Shown piece by piece: positions 9,229 through 16,320 of a stretch of DNA of 16,962 nucleotides. Origin of the DNA: Acanthaster planci. Lineage: Eukaryota > Echinodermata > Asteroidea > Valvatida > Acanthasteridae. The translations under genes and the position numbers were made by a program. The stretch is from positions 250,001 through 266,962 of the forward strand of contig NW_019091595.1 of assembly GCF_001949145.1 (NCBI RefSeq). The letters are read 5' to 3'. Numbering within the stretch: the first letter of the stretch is position 1; the number at the start of each line of letters is the position of its first letter. The notes beneath the pieces are model-generated. The model was not told where the DNA came from. It ran no database searches and saw only the letters and a list, made by a program, of their open reading frames with translations.

Positions 9229-9756
9229 ACGTAACAAAATCGGTATGTTCACAGACAACTGCAGACCTGCGCAGTGTATGGTTAAAATTGCTGTGATGGC
9301 GTTATCAGATAAGCGTTGCTCATGATAAGCCTGCCTTTGTTTTAATGTTTATATTATTCAATTGATCTTGACATTGTCATTTATTGTCCTATCCGGCCAA
9401 TGATAGACCGGAAAGCAGCTGAAAGTTGTTTTTTCTGCTGATGACTTGCCATCTCTTGTTGACGTCCCTGTTTGATTTTTATCGTGTTCTTGGAAACTTA
9501 ATTCAGAACTATATAGCAACAAATCATGTGCTCGAATCTATACAACTGGCTTGCAATGTTGAATTAGATGCGCTTGTCGTTGTGGTATGCACTTCCTACG
9601 ACACTAAAGTAATGACACGTTGTTACACGTGTCAAAGGAACTACCTGCTTACAATTACCATACATTGTTGATCCACTGACCAGCTTTTTTTTCAAAACAG
9701 ATTATATTTTGTATTGTTTGGTGTTTTTCGAAACTTAATAATTATATTTTCCTCAG

Positions 9757-9925
9757 GTGCCGTCTGTGTTGTGTTAGATTCATCCAAGCTTGGTGGTAGA
9801 ATGCTATTTTCACTTAATTCAAAAATAAGTATGATTCTGAATAACATCTGTTCGGCGAAAGTCACTCTTCTCCAACAAGCTATGTGCGTCATGTCGAAAT
9901 TACTGTTCCGACATCGACTTCACAG
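9757..9925 (+). CDS. candidate exon, unrecognised product
   Basis: A good acceptor (ATATTTTCCTCAG ending at 9756) and a donor-like CACAG|GTAGCA (GT at 9926) enclose 169 bases that are open in one frame, phase 1 to phase 2, 55 residues. The translation contains AVCVVLDSSKLGGRMLF and LLQQAMCVMSKLLF, which is moderately hydrophobic and not recognised. The frame stops immediately past the donor (TAG at 9927-9929). The opposite strand is also open over much of the segment. The call depends only on splice-site appearance. Confidence 0.2.
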
Positions 9926-10324
9926 GTAGCAGCTATGCAAAGAAGTGTCTTACCTTATAGGGCAGTTACTCGCTGCATGGAAGTTTGCACGACTTTAAAC
10001 AGTAAATCGTCCAAAAAGACCGATGGTGAAATGCACGTAAGCATGACAAATGTACCAAAATGTGTCACGTTGAACTTCAGGATTCGCAATTTATCAGGAT
10101 TTGCAATTCACCAAGATTGGCTCTAGAGATTTTCCCGCCTTTAAATCTTGTTCCACTCAACATATTTAGAGCTGAAATGTTCAGAAATTGTAACATATTC
10201 CTTCACTGTCATCAGCATTTCGAAGGTGCTTTTTTCTGAAGAAGTATAAAGAATTCCTTTTTCAAATGGTTTTCACCTGATCTCTGTAATGCATCACTTA
10301 CACATCTCGCGTCTTGTATATAGG

Positions 10325-10338
10325 GTTATCGCGATAAC
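10325..10338. repeat. 14-bp perfect palindrome GTTATCGCGATAAC
   Basis: This is a perfect palindrome centred on CGCG in AT-rich DNA. About one 14-bp palindrome is expected by chance in a window this long, so a protein-binding role is only possible. Confidence 0.4.
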
Positions 10339-10711
10339 ATTTTAGCCACAATTTTCATTCAACTTTTATTCTTCTTGAGTATAATTTGACATCCTTTCGG
10401 GCTCACTGTAATGAAATTACACTTTTTTAAACGTTAAAAAACATGGCCGTGCTTTTCCGGACAACTGAGGGCACTGTTGGCCTGATGTCAGTCAGGGAAG
10501 ACACTGCTCATTTCATTGGTTAATATGCTCACGTTGTGGACCCAAAATGTGTTCATTGAAAATATTTCTGAGAAAGAATTGCTAAATGCTAAAACAATCA
10601 TCGAAGAAAAGGAAATAGAAAACAGGGAAATGTCAAAAATTCAAACAGTTTTTGTTTATAAATCAATACAACATTGAAGTTTTTCCCTGGGAATGAACCT
10701 CATAGTATAGG

Positions 10712-10780
10712 CATTTGAATCAGCACGAAAACCAGAAAGGCACCAAAACGCCTCCAAAATGCCTTTTACAGATTCAAGTG
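10712..10780 (+). ncRNA. weak long-range hairpin
   Basis: CATTTGAATC (10712-10721) pairs with GATTCAAGTG (10771-10780) over 10 bp with one G-U pair. Inside, AAAGGC (10736-10741) pairs with GCCTTT (10761-10766). A large asymmetric internal loop (14 versus 4 nt) separates the stems, which argues against a microRNA precursor. Recorded as a structure only. Confidence 0.2.
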
Positions 10781-10888
10781 AAACACAAATGCGCAGTTTT
10801 GAAGTTGCTGGACAGCGTACAAAACTTGGATTGCGCGATCCCTTGAAGTATACTAGTCCTATCTTATCGCGTTATTTCATGGGCCTTC

Positions 10889-10917
10889 CTCACGAATCAT
10901 TAATGGCGGGAGGTACT
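10889..10917 (+). repeat. dispersed ~40-bp repeat, copy 2
   Basis: CTCACGAATCAT (10889-10900) is followed by AATGGCGGGAGG (10902-10913) and GTAC. The same blocks occur at 9190-9224 with AATGGCGGGAGG on the other side of CTCACGA. This suggests an ancestral unit with the G-rich word on both sides that has lost different parts in each copy. Confidence 0.45.
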
Positions 10918-11259
10918 TGCTGAGAAGAAAGAGGAAAGGAACGCCCCTCCCATTTTACAGGAGTTTGTTGCTGAGGACGCCGCAGTGTGAAGTCATGCAC
11001 CGTGTTGGCCAAGACCCACCGTGTACGCTAACTTCAGTTTATTATTTCCAACATAGACCCGATTATTTTTATGTGATTCATGCATGAAAGGGGCACCTTG
11101 TTCCGTGCTGACGATACAGAAGTCGACCGTAACAAACCGGTTGGCAGTCGCGTAAACACAAGCGCACACTTCATGCACGGAATTGAAAACATGGGGTCGA
11201 GGTGGAAGTGTTCGTGTAAAGTGTTATACCTGAAAAGATTTGTGTCCAAATTTTAACGA

Positions 11260-11323
11260 CGGCGTGAAATATGTAGCATTTTGGACATCACGCCGCGCCA
11301 CGCACAACGAGGCGTTGTGCTGG
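11260..11323 (+). ncRNA. two adjacent GC-rich hairpins
   Basis: CGGCGTGA (11260-11267) pairs with TCACGCCG (11288-11295), with additional TGT/ACA pairing inside. Two bases later CCA-c-GCACAACG (11298-11309) pairs with CGTTGTGC-TGG (11313-11323) around the 3-nt loop AGG. GTGCT (11317-11321) could alternatively pair with AGCAC (11333-11337). The hairpins form a small GC-rich island in AT-rich DNA. They are too small and lack the boxes of an H/ACA snoRNA, so no RNA class is assigned. Confidence 0.25.
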
Positions 11324-11399
11324 TTTAGCTGAAGCACAAAATGACTACCTGTGGACGTGTATATGCGGTTGCACCAAGAATTCAGTTAACCGCTGAAAG

Positions 11400-11429
11400 T
11401 GAAATTATTGGAAAGAACTTTCTAATTCA
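11400..11429 (+). repeat. small bulged hairpin
   Basis: TGAAATTA...TAATTCA encloses GAAAG-AA-CTTTC, about 12 bp with a bulged A and a bulged TTG. Its end overlaps the ATG (11429) of an 80-codon unrecognised frame that contains a glycine-rich stretch (FPGGGGKVLFLQGDFGE). Confidence 0.25.
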
Positions 11430-11871
11430 TGAGGGAAAATGCTTGGTGTTACAAAGGGCTGTTTTTAACGATATTGTGTCGTAAAAATCACAGCTACAGC
11501 CGGTGGGCGTCTCTACTTTTACGGGCTCCTGACTTGATGGTACCGCCATGGTCATGGGCGTCACCAAGAATTTTTCCAGGAGGTGGGGGCAAAGTACTTT
11601 TTCTCCAGGGGGATTTTGGAGAAGCAGTCATCAGCAACAAACTGAAAACTCTTGACGATTTCCTTTTTTAAAATTTGTTTATTACGGGGGAAGCACCCTC
11701 CTTTCTTCCCTCGCGACTCCTCTTATTGTCAGGGTAACGAAAAGAACTATTTAATTAGGTTTCATTTAGTTTAAAAGAGCTAATTTAATGGTGAGGTTGC
11801 AACGTAGAATGAATTGAAACACCGTGAAGTTACTCTATTCAGAACATTTTTTCAAAGAATTTACACTTGAA

Positions 11872-11944
11872 CTGTAGGTTCAGTGAGAACCTACAGCTGG
11901 ACCAGGGCTTTGCAAATAACCAATGCACGTGTTTATTTGCAGAG
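11872..11944 (+). ncRNA. tandem perfect hairpins
   Basis: CTGTAGGTTC (11872-11881) and GAACCTACAG (11887-11896) form a perfect 10-bp stem with loop AGTGA. Eleven bases later CTTTGCAAATAA (11908-11919) pairs with TTATTTGCAGAG (11933-11944) over 12 bp with one G-U, around a 13-nt loop that contains the E-box CACGTG. Each stem is longer than expected by chance, and two lying next to each other in 73 bases is notable. No RNA family is recognised. They could be structured RNA, a transcription-factor cluster (the TTTGCAAAT arm is octamer-like), or the ends of a small element. Confidence 0.35.
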
Positions 11945-12328
11945 AGATATTCACTTTTAAAGTCTTGTCTTTACTACACTCTTAGTTTTAAATTTTCCTT
12001 TTCGTTGTTGATGCAAACCCTCATTTTCAAGAAAAATATTATAAAGTGCTGTTCTCATTTTTATACTTCATTTTCGATAGTGATTATCTATACATTCATG
12101 TAAAGTGGGACAGAGGAAATTTCTCGTTTTTATTTCTAAATTTTAGATCTGTTACTGTTCGTACTGTCAGTCATTCTGATCGTTTACTTTAGTTTGCATC
12201 TTTTTCCAGTTCAAAAATGATATCGAATGGATCGAATAAATCTCATAGCTCAGAGTATTAATACAACCAACAATTTCTATCCCCTTGCTGTCGAGACAAT
12301 AACTCTGGGTAGGACTCAAAAAGTTGAA

Positions 12329-12403
12329 ATTCTTTTGAGATTCGAATAGTTGGGACGCTGTGCGTCCTCATCCATTCGAATCAAAGAATCGCCATCGATT
12401 CTT
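12329..12403 (+). ncRNA. long hairpin with competing second hairpin
   Basis: ATTCTTT (12329-12335) plus GATTCGAAT (12339-12347) pair with ATTCGAATC-AAAGAAT (12374-12389), 16 bp interrupted by a bulged TGA. Inside, GGACGC (12353-12358) pairs with GCGTCC (12362-12367) around a 3-nt loop. The whole forms a 61-nt hairpin of about 22 bp. Its 3' outer arm is also part of AAGAATCG-ccat-CGATTCTT (12384-12403), a perfect 8-bp hairpin, so the two structures are mutually exclusive. Immediately downstream are the palindromes CTCGCGAG and TCGGCCGA. A pre-miRNA-like RNA or a fold-back element are both possible. The very small terminal loop is atypical for a microRNA. Confidence 0.4.
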
Positions 12404-12683
12404 CCTCGCGAGAATTACTGTGGCAGCGCCAACTCTCGGCCGACGATGGAAAAACATGCTAATCCACCTTTTCCAGAAAATATCTTTTTATTTTAATGAT
12501 CTTTTTGTCTTAATAAACCATTCCAGGTTGGTGACAGTATTCGTTACAAGAACAAGGTCGGCAGGGCGGGGGGGGACTGATAACTTTGAATTAAGTACGG
12601 AAAACAAGTAACTGACGAACTGAGATTCATAAATGCTGGCTTGTTTTTGAGCAGATGGGGACGTGCCTGTATATTCATAAAAG

Positions 12684-12996
12684 CTTGAATTGAGACCAGT
12701 AACCTCTGACTGAGGATTAGTAAGCGATGAATAAGTCAAATATGGTCAACAGGTCTAATCGCAAATTCAGACGTCACTGTTAAATTCAGATTGGTAACAG
12801 ATGAAATCAAACTGGTAACCGTTAAATTCAGACTTCAAAGTAACCGCCGCATCAGGCTTAACAGTTAAAACAGGCTACTTCCTGAATTCAGACTTGCATT
12901 AAAACTGGACTAGAAGCCATTGAATTCATACTGGTAACTGTCGAACCGGGGCTTAAAGACTGGTAACCGTTGAAGCACCAGACTGAACAACTGCCA
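12684..12996 (+). repeat. diverged ~21-bp minisatellite
   Basis: Imperfect units near TTGAATTCAGA followed by CTGGTAACCG repeat across about 310 bases. Clear 21-bp copies lie at 12780-12800, 12801-12821 and 12920-12940. Longer or interrupted copies lie at 12822-12846 and 12941-12969, and degenerate copies from 12684. Unit length varies and no frame stays open through the array, so it is non-coding. The most similar units are in the centre and right part; the left part is more decayed. Confidence 0.7.
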
Positions 12997-13170
12997 TTTT
13001 GAAGTTGTCCACAGGCTCACTGTAAATGGTGGCCCGTATGGAGACGTATGGAAATGATTCTCATCCCCCAGAAACGGGAGTTTATTTTCAAGTATTTTAT
13101 AGGCTCACACAACTGGCCATTACTTATGGCATCCCTTCCCACGAACTTTCACACATCCCGTTTTTTCACC

Positions 13171-13273
13171 GGAGAGAATAAAGCCTGAAGGTTGACCTTT
13201 TACCCTCAGGCTCTATTATTCCCTTTGCTGGTAGTCAAGCACCAAGGAATAAACCTTTCCCGCTTTATATTCC
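13171..13273 (+). repeat. two adjacent hairpins carrying AATAAA
   Basis: GG-GA-AATA-AGCCTGA-GG (13171-13191) pairs with CC-TCAGGCT-TATT-CC (13203-13223), about 17 bp with small mismatches and an 11-nt loop. Nearby, GGAATAAA (13246-13253) pairs with TTTATATTCC (13264-13273) apart from a 2-nt bulge. Both 5' arms contain AATAAA, which matches the polyadenylation signal. Related words (GAATAAA / TATTCC) recur across the two hairpins, hinting at a local inverted duplication. Function is not known. Confidence 0.35.
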
Positions 13274-13358
13274 GACAGATTCAAACATAGACCCGCTGGC
13301 ACCATCATGATGCGAAGAAATTAGTCCAGGCACAGCTGACACTGCGACCCAATCAACG

Positions 13359-13590
13359 TGACAATTAGGCTACTAGTCACATGGCTGCATTTCGTGTACT
13401 CACGAACAATGGCCATTTTGGTAGTGTTCCTTTGACGAGATCACGAGATCGTCAAATTGGCAATTTAAGCTGAGTCACGTGGCTGCGTTGCAATTGCCGT
13501 TAGACTAGCATGCACGAACAATTGACATACCAGTGTTGTTAAAACGCTTCTAAAAGTGTCCAATTTAGGTTGAGCATGGGTTGAGCATTT
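13359..13590 (+). repeat. diverged ~100-bp tandem repeat, three copies
   Basis: The block CAATT(t)A.GCT...AGTCACRTGGCTGC starts at about 13362 and again at 13461, and a more diverged form, CAATTTAGGTTGAGCATGGG, starts at 13561, giving a period of about 99-100 bases. The first two copies also share ACGAACAAT (13402-13410 and 13514-13522) and a following AGTGTT. Copy 3 contains its own small duplication, GGTTGAGCAT twice with period 11 (13568-13588). Copy 1 carries the inverted repeat TTTGACGA/TCGTCAAA (13431-13456). This looks like an old, decaying satellite-type array. Confidence 0.5.
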
Positions 13591-13667
13591 CAAGTGACGT
13601 TATAATCACCTTTTTTGTATACGAGAGCTAAGAGGTATTATCCTTTTGTTTTTGCCCCCCCTGAGAG

Positions 13668-13727
13668 CAGCCCGGTCGCTCAGTCATGTCTGAGAAATGC
13701 GGGATTCCCAATGGATGAACCGGGCTG
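13668..13727. repeat. 9-bp inverted repeat enclosing a smaller one
   Basis: CAGCCCGGT (13668-13676) is complementary to ACCGGGCTG (13719-13727). Between them CTCAG (13679-13683) pairs with CTGAG (13690-13694). A C7 tract precedes it. It is not a tRNA: there are no A/B boxes and no anticodon arm. Confidence 0.3.
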
Positions 13728-13739
13728 GATCTGAAGGAT

Positions 13740-14270
13740 TCCCTGCCCACATTTTCCCACAATGAAGCGCAAATCTGCCCAAGAATTCGTTTATCCTTAC
13801 AACACTGTCTCTTCTTTTCTAAACTTTTCAACCATTTGACATTGCAGTGGTTCCAATTCTTATATATACACCTTTGGGGTTTTAACTTATGGCTTTTCTC
13901 TTGTTTTGAAATTGAGATCTAGCCGTCATCTGGCTCTGAATGAGGTGAATACGAAGTGATCATTACTCAAATGAATATCACGATACTTGATAAACAATAT
14001 ACAACTCGAGTAAAGACAAGCAGTTCACCTGGTCAGCGACTGGTTTCTCATTCTCAGTTCCACGAATCTCTTCGAACTTTTGGACAGCTGGTGAGGGCAG
14101 AGTTTCAGTTTTAAAGACGCAGGAACCCTGTAACAGTTAATAAGGCCTGCGTCACAGCACTTTTGGCTTGTGCGTACTGTCGATGAAGAACTTTGCTATT
14201 TTTTTCTGGATCTGGCGAAAACAGCTTATCCAAAATAACGTTTACAAATTATGATCAAACTGTGAACAAG
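13740..14270. other. non-coding stretch
   Basis: There is no frame or structure I can support. A short ATG frame of about 26 codons starts at 13762 in an acceptable context (CACAATGA), but nothing else supports it. Confidence 0.4.
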
Positions 14271-14275
14271 GCTCC

Positions 14276-14333
14276 TCAGGTTATAAAGATAAACATGAAT
14301 AATCAATCAGGTTATAAAGATAAACATGAATAA
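14276..14333 (+). repeat. exact 31-bp-period tandem duplication
   Basis: A 27-base sequence starting TCAGGTTATAAAGATAAAC is repeated exactly at 14276-14302 and 14307-14333, giving a period of 31 bases with TCAA between. Perfect identity implies a recent duplication. Confidence 0.9.
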
Positions 14334-14578
14334 AAAAGATTCCACGTAGGCCTCTGTGATACTGGGAAACCTACTGAGGAACTCCTTCGGGGTTAAACAC
14401 GCATCAGAATTTGAATCTTATAAACAAGGACTATATTCTGTGGAAGAAACATTCATAACTTGGACACTCCAGAAAAGATGACAGTTAATCCTAAAAATGA
14501 ATCAGATTGGTAACGCTTTGGTCGAGGGGGATCTCACACACAAAATAAGACTACAAAACTTAGCAAAAGAAGACTACA

Positions 14579-14776
14579 ATGATTGGATGGAGTAAGACAG
14601 AGGCTGCCGTTACATCACTATTCGCAAGGTTCAATAGCGAGGGCGAACGACAAAGAGACCTCGGAAAGTTGCAAAATGAAGGGGAAAAAATGTGCTCAGC
14701 CAAACAGGTTGCAAGTGACAATGTCACAACGTGTATCTCCACAGCTCCATTAGCTGATTTTTGGATCAGCTCGTAA
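14579..14776 (+). CDS. short ORF, unrecognised hydrophilic peptide
   Basis: An ATG with A at -3 (ACAATGA) opens 65 codons ending at TAA (14774-14776). The peptide begins MIGWSKTEAAVTSLFARF, then has a charged, helix-prone stretch (EGERQRDLGKLQNEGEK). No family is recognised. A donor-like AACAG|GTTGCA lies inside at about 14707, so it might be a first coding exon. Its end overlaps the inverted repeat AGCTGAT/ATCAGCT (14752-14771). It lies directly upstream of the GC-rich ORF cluster, in a different frame. Confidence 0.2.
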   Translation: MIGWSKTEAAVTSLFARFNSEGERQRDLGKLQNEGEKMCSAKQVASDNVTTCISTAPLADFWISS

Positions 14777-14796
14777 ACTCATCGCTGAGCGACATA

Positions 14797-15282
14797 TTAA
14801 GCGAGCCGGTTCTGTGACTGGATCCAGGTCCGTGACATCGGAGGAGTCTTCCTTATTCTCGATACACCATTCGATACACCAGATGGCAAACAAGGGTCCC
14901 TACCCCATCCCTGTAAGTACACGTACGGCAGCGTGCCTGTTGTGCTGGGTCCAGGCCTCAGCCTGTGAGCGGCCCCACATGTACCTCGGCCCCGCGCCCC
15001 GATCATGTTCGCTGCCGTGTGTGACTTTTCAGCGGACTTCACGGACATCGATCCATTTCGCGTGTCTTCCAGGCGAGTTTTTGACCGGGACAAGCGTGAA
15101 ACACGATGACGCTTATCGGAACAAGATCTCGGCAAAATAATTGGGAAACAAGCTTTACTGGAGGCGATATCCTGACAGCCTGTTATAACAATTACAGAGG
15201 TACACAAGCTACACAAATAAATATCGTACAGACCATAGTTATTATGTCTACCTTTCATCAGTCCAATCGCCTTTGAAAACAC
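14797..15282 (-). CDS. longest ORF of the window, minus strand, unrecognised
   Basis: This is an uninterrupted 161-codon frame on the minus strand. The nominal first codon is GTG; the first ATG is at 15258, giving 153 residues. The middle is basic (SRLSRSKTRLEDTRNGSM) and the end is glycine/proline-rich. No domain, signal peptide or family is recognised, and the ATG context is poor (C at -3). It overlaps a plus-strand frame that is also open (14754-15140), so GC-driven absence of stops is a sufficient explanation. If a gene exists here, the strand is undecided. Confidence 0.15.
   Translation of the reverse strand: MFSKAIGLMKGRHNNYGLYDIYLCSLCTSVIVITGCQDIASSKACFPIILPRSCSDKRHRVSRLSRSKTRLEDTRNGSMSVKSAEKSHTAANMIGARGRGTCGAAHRLRPGPSTTGTLPYVYLQGWGRDPCLPSGVSNGVSRIRKTPPMSRTWIQSQNRLA
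14883..15140 (+). CDS. candidate two-exon micro-gene (14883-14912, 15033-15140)
   Basis: ATG at 14883 starts MANKGPYPIP and runs into a consensus donor, CCCT|GTAAGT (GT at 14913). A strong acceptor, GTGACTTTTCAG, ends at 15032, and the frame resumes in phase 0 (RTSRTSIHFACLPGEFL) to TAA at 15140, giving 45 residues. The 120-base intron is a multiple of three and has no in-frame stop, so the unspliced reading is also open. The peptide is unrecognised. A small direct repeat, TCGATACACCA with period 12 (14859-14881), precedes the ATG. A plain GC-rich block or a non-coding exon would explain the data equally well. Confidence 0.2.
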   Translation: MANKGPYPIPVSTRTAACLLCWVQASACERPHMYLGPAPRSCSLPCVTFQRTSRTSIHFACLPGEFLTGTSVKHDDAYRNKISAK

Positions 15283-15284
15283 GG

Positions 15285-15845
15285 CATTTAGGGGACAAAA
15301 ACATCATTCCTTGTATTGCGTTTTTTTTAACACATCGCTCCAGGTCTGAAGTTACAAACAGTCAAGCGAATTAACGAACATTATTAAAAATTGATGGAGT
15401 AAACTTTCGTTGGTTATTTTTCTCCTAATTTCCAGCCCGAAACCAGTTGGTTGACCAGCAGTCATATAGGTAATCAAGGGCTGGACTCGGGAAGGGGGGG
15501 GGACAACTGGGTCATGCCCCCTCGCCAGTTGGAACCAAAAGATTTTTGAAAGAAAAATGTTGGTTCTGGATTCACCCTGAGCTGGACTCGTCTACTTTGT
15601 TTCACCAGACTGTGATCAGGTGTCCCTCTGCATGTGCGCGAATAAGTCAAATTATCTATCTTACATTGCATTTCTTTCCGAGCAGTATATCATTCCTTGG
15701 GGCATGGTTTTTTATAACTTAGTTTTACAACTTAGTGTTAAAACAACCAATCTCACCTTAATTTGGGGGGTGGTGTAATAATACTGTACCTTTTTCTGCA
15801 TTTAAGTGAAGCTAACTTGTACAAGAAACCATGATCGTGGTACTA
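15285..15845. other. non-coding stretch with G-tract and small repeats
   Basis: A G9 tract lies at 15494-15502, followed by the inverted repeat CAACTGG/CCAGTTG (15505-15532). GCTGGACTCG occurs at about 15480 and 15581. ACTTAGT is repeated near 15718 and 15733. No coding signal is seen. Confidence 0.5.
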
Positions 15846-15848
15846 GGC

Positions 15849-15914
15849 TACATGTACATGTACAATGTTTAAATAACACAGTCCTTTGTATAGGAATACA
15901 TGTACATGTACATG
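15849..15914 (+). repeat. paired ACATGT palindromic microsatellites
   Basis: TACATGTACATGTA (15849-15862) and CATGTACATGTACATG (15899-15914) are each perfect palindromes of the same ACATGT unit seen at 5782-5800. They are about 35 bases apart and so can also pair with each other. Confidence 0.85.
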
Positions 15915-16320
15915 AATGCATCCCAGAAAGACCCGTGAAAACGTCCCGAAAGTTGAACCCTTTTGGTTGAACTTAAAGTCCAAGCAGCGGTTTTTGTGCA
16001 TACTCTATTGGATTTTTACAGATCGTCTCCCTTTTCATTTTTTTTAGTTTTTAAGATGAAAGCACAGTTTACCACTGTAACGATCCATCGCAATCCCATC
16101 TCCGCGTTTTCGCCTCCTCACAGACCTGAAACAATTACTTCTCTCAAACCTCTCACCTAGAGGGTTCCACCTCGTTAGCAATTCCAATTTCAGGTGTCGA
16201 GACACCACCACACAACCTGTAAATATCTGGCGGGCATTTCGCTGGGATTTCGGCTCCTAATTGTTTTCTCTAATCACGTCAGAGGAAGTGTATAGTGTTG
16301 TCAGCCTAGTTTTTTTTTAG

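Noticed and set aside
9613-9634. Perfect 8-bp hairpin TGACACGT/ACGTGTCA, and others like it (5884, 10423, 13431)
   Set aside because: By a rough count three to four perfect 8-bp stems with short loops are expected by chance in 17 kb, so single ones are not evidence of function.
11077-11088. 12-bp palindrome TTCATGCATGAA (also GTACAGCTGTAC at 7369-7380)
   Set aside because: Around four 12-bp palindromes are expected by chance in this window.
11429-11671. 80-codon plus frame with FPGGGGKVLFLQGDFGE as a protein
   Set aside because: The glycine-rich part comes from an imperfect DNA repeat (TTTTTCCAGGAGG / TTTTTCTCCAGGGGG) and an inverted repeat TTCTCCA/TGGAGAA; no family is recognised.
11872-11896. 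Iron-responsive-element-like loop (CAGTGA over a stem)
   Set aside because: The loop letters fit CAGUGN, but the stem is continuous, the C closes the stem with an extra G, and the bulged C five pairs below the loop is absent.
13668-13727. Cloverleaf-like nested inverted repeats as a tRNA
   Set aside because: Stem lengths and spacing do not fit a tRNA and the conserved D and T arm bases are missing.
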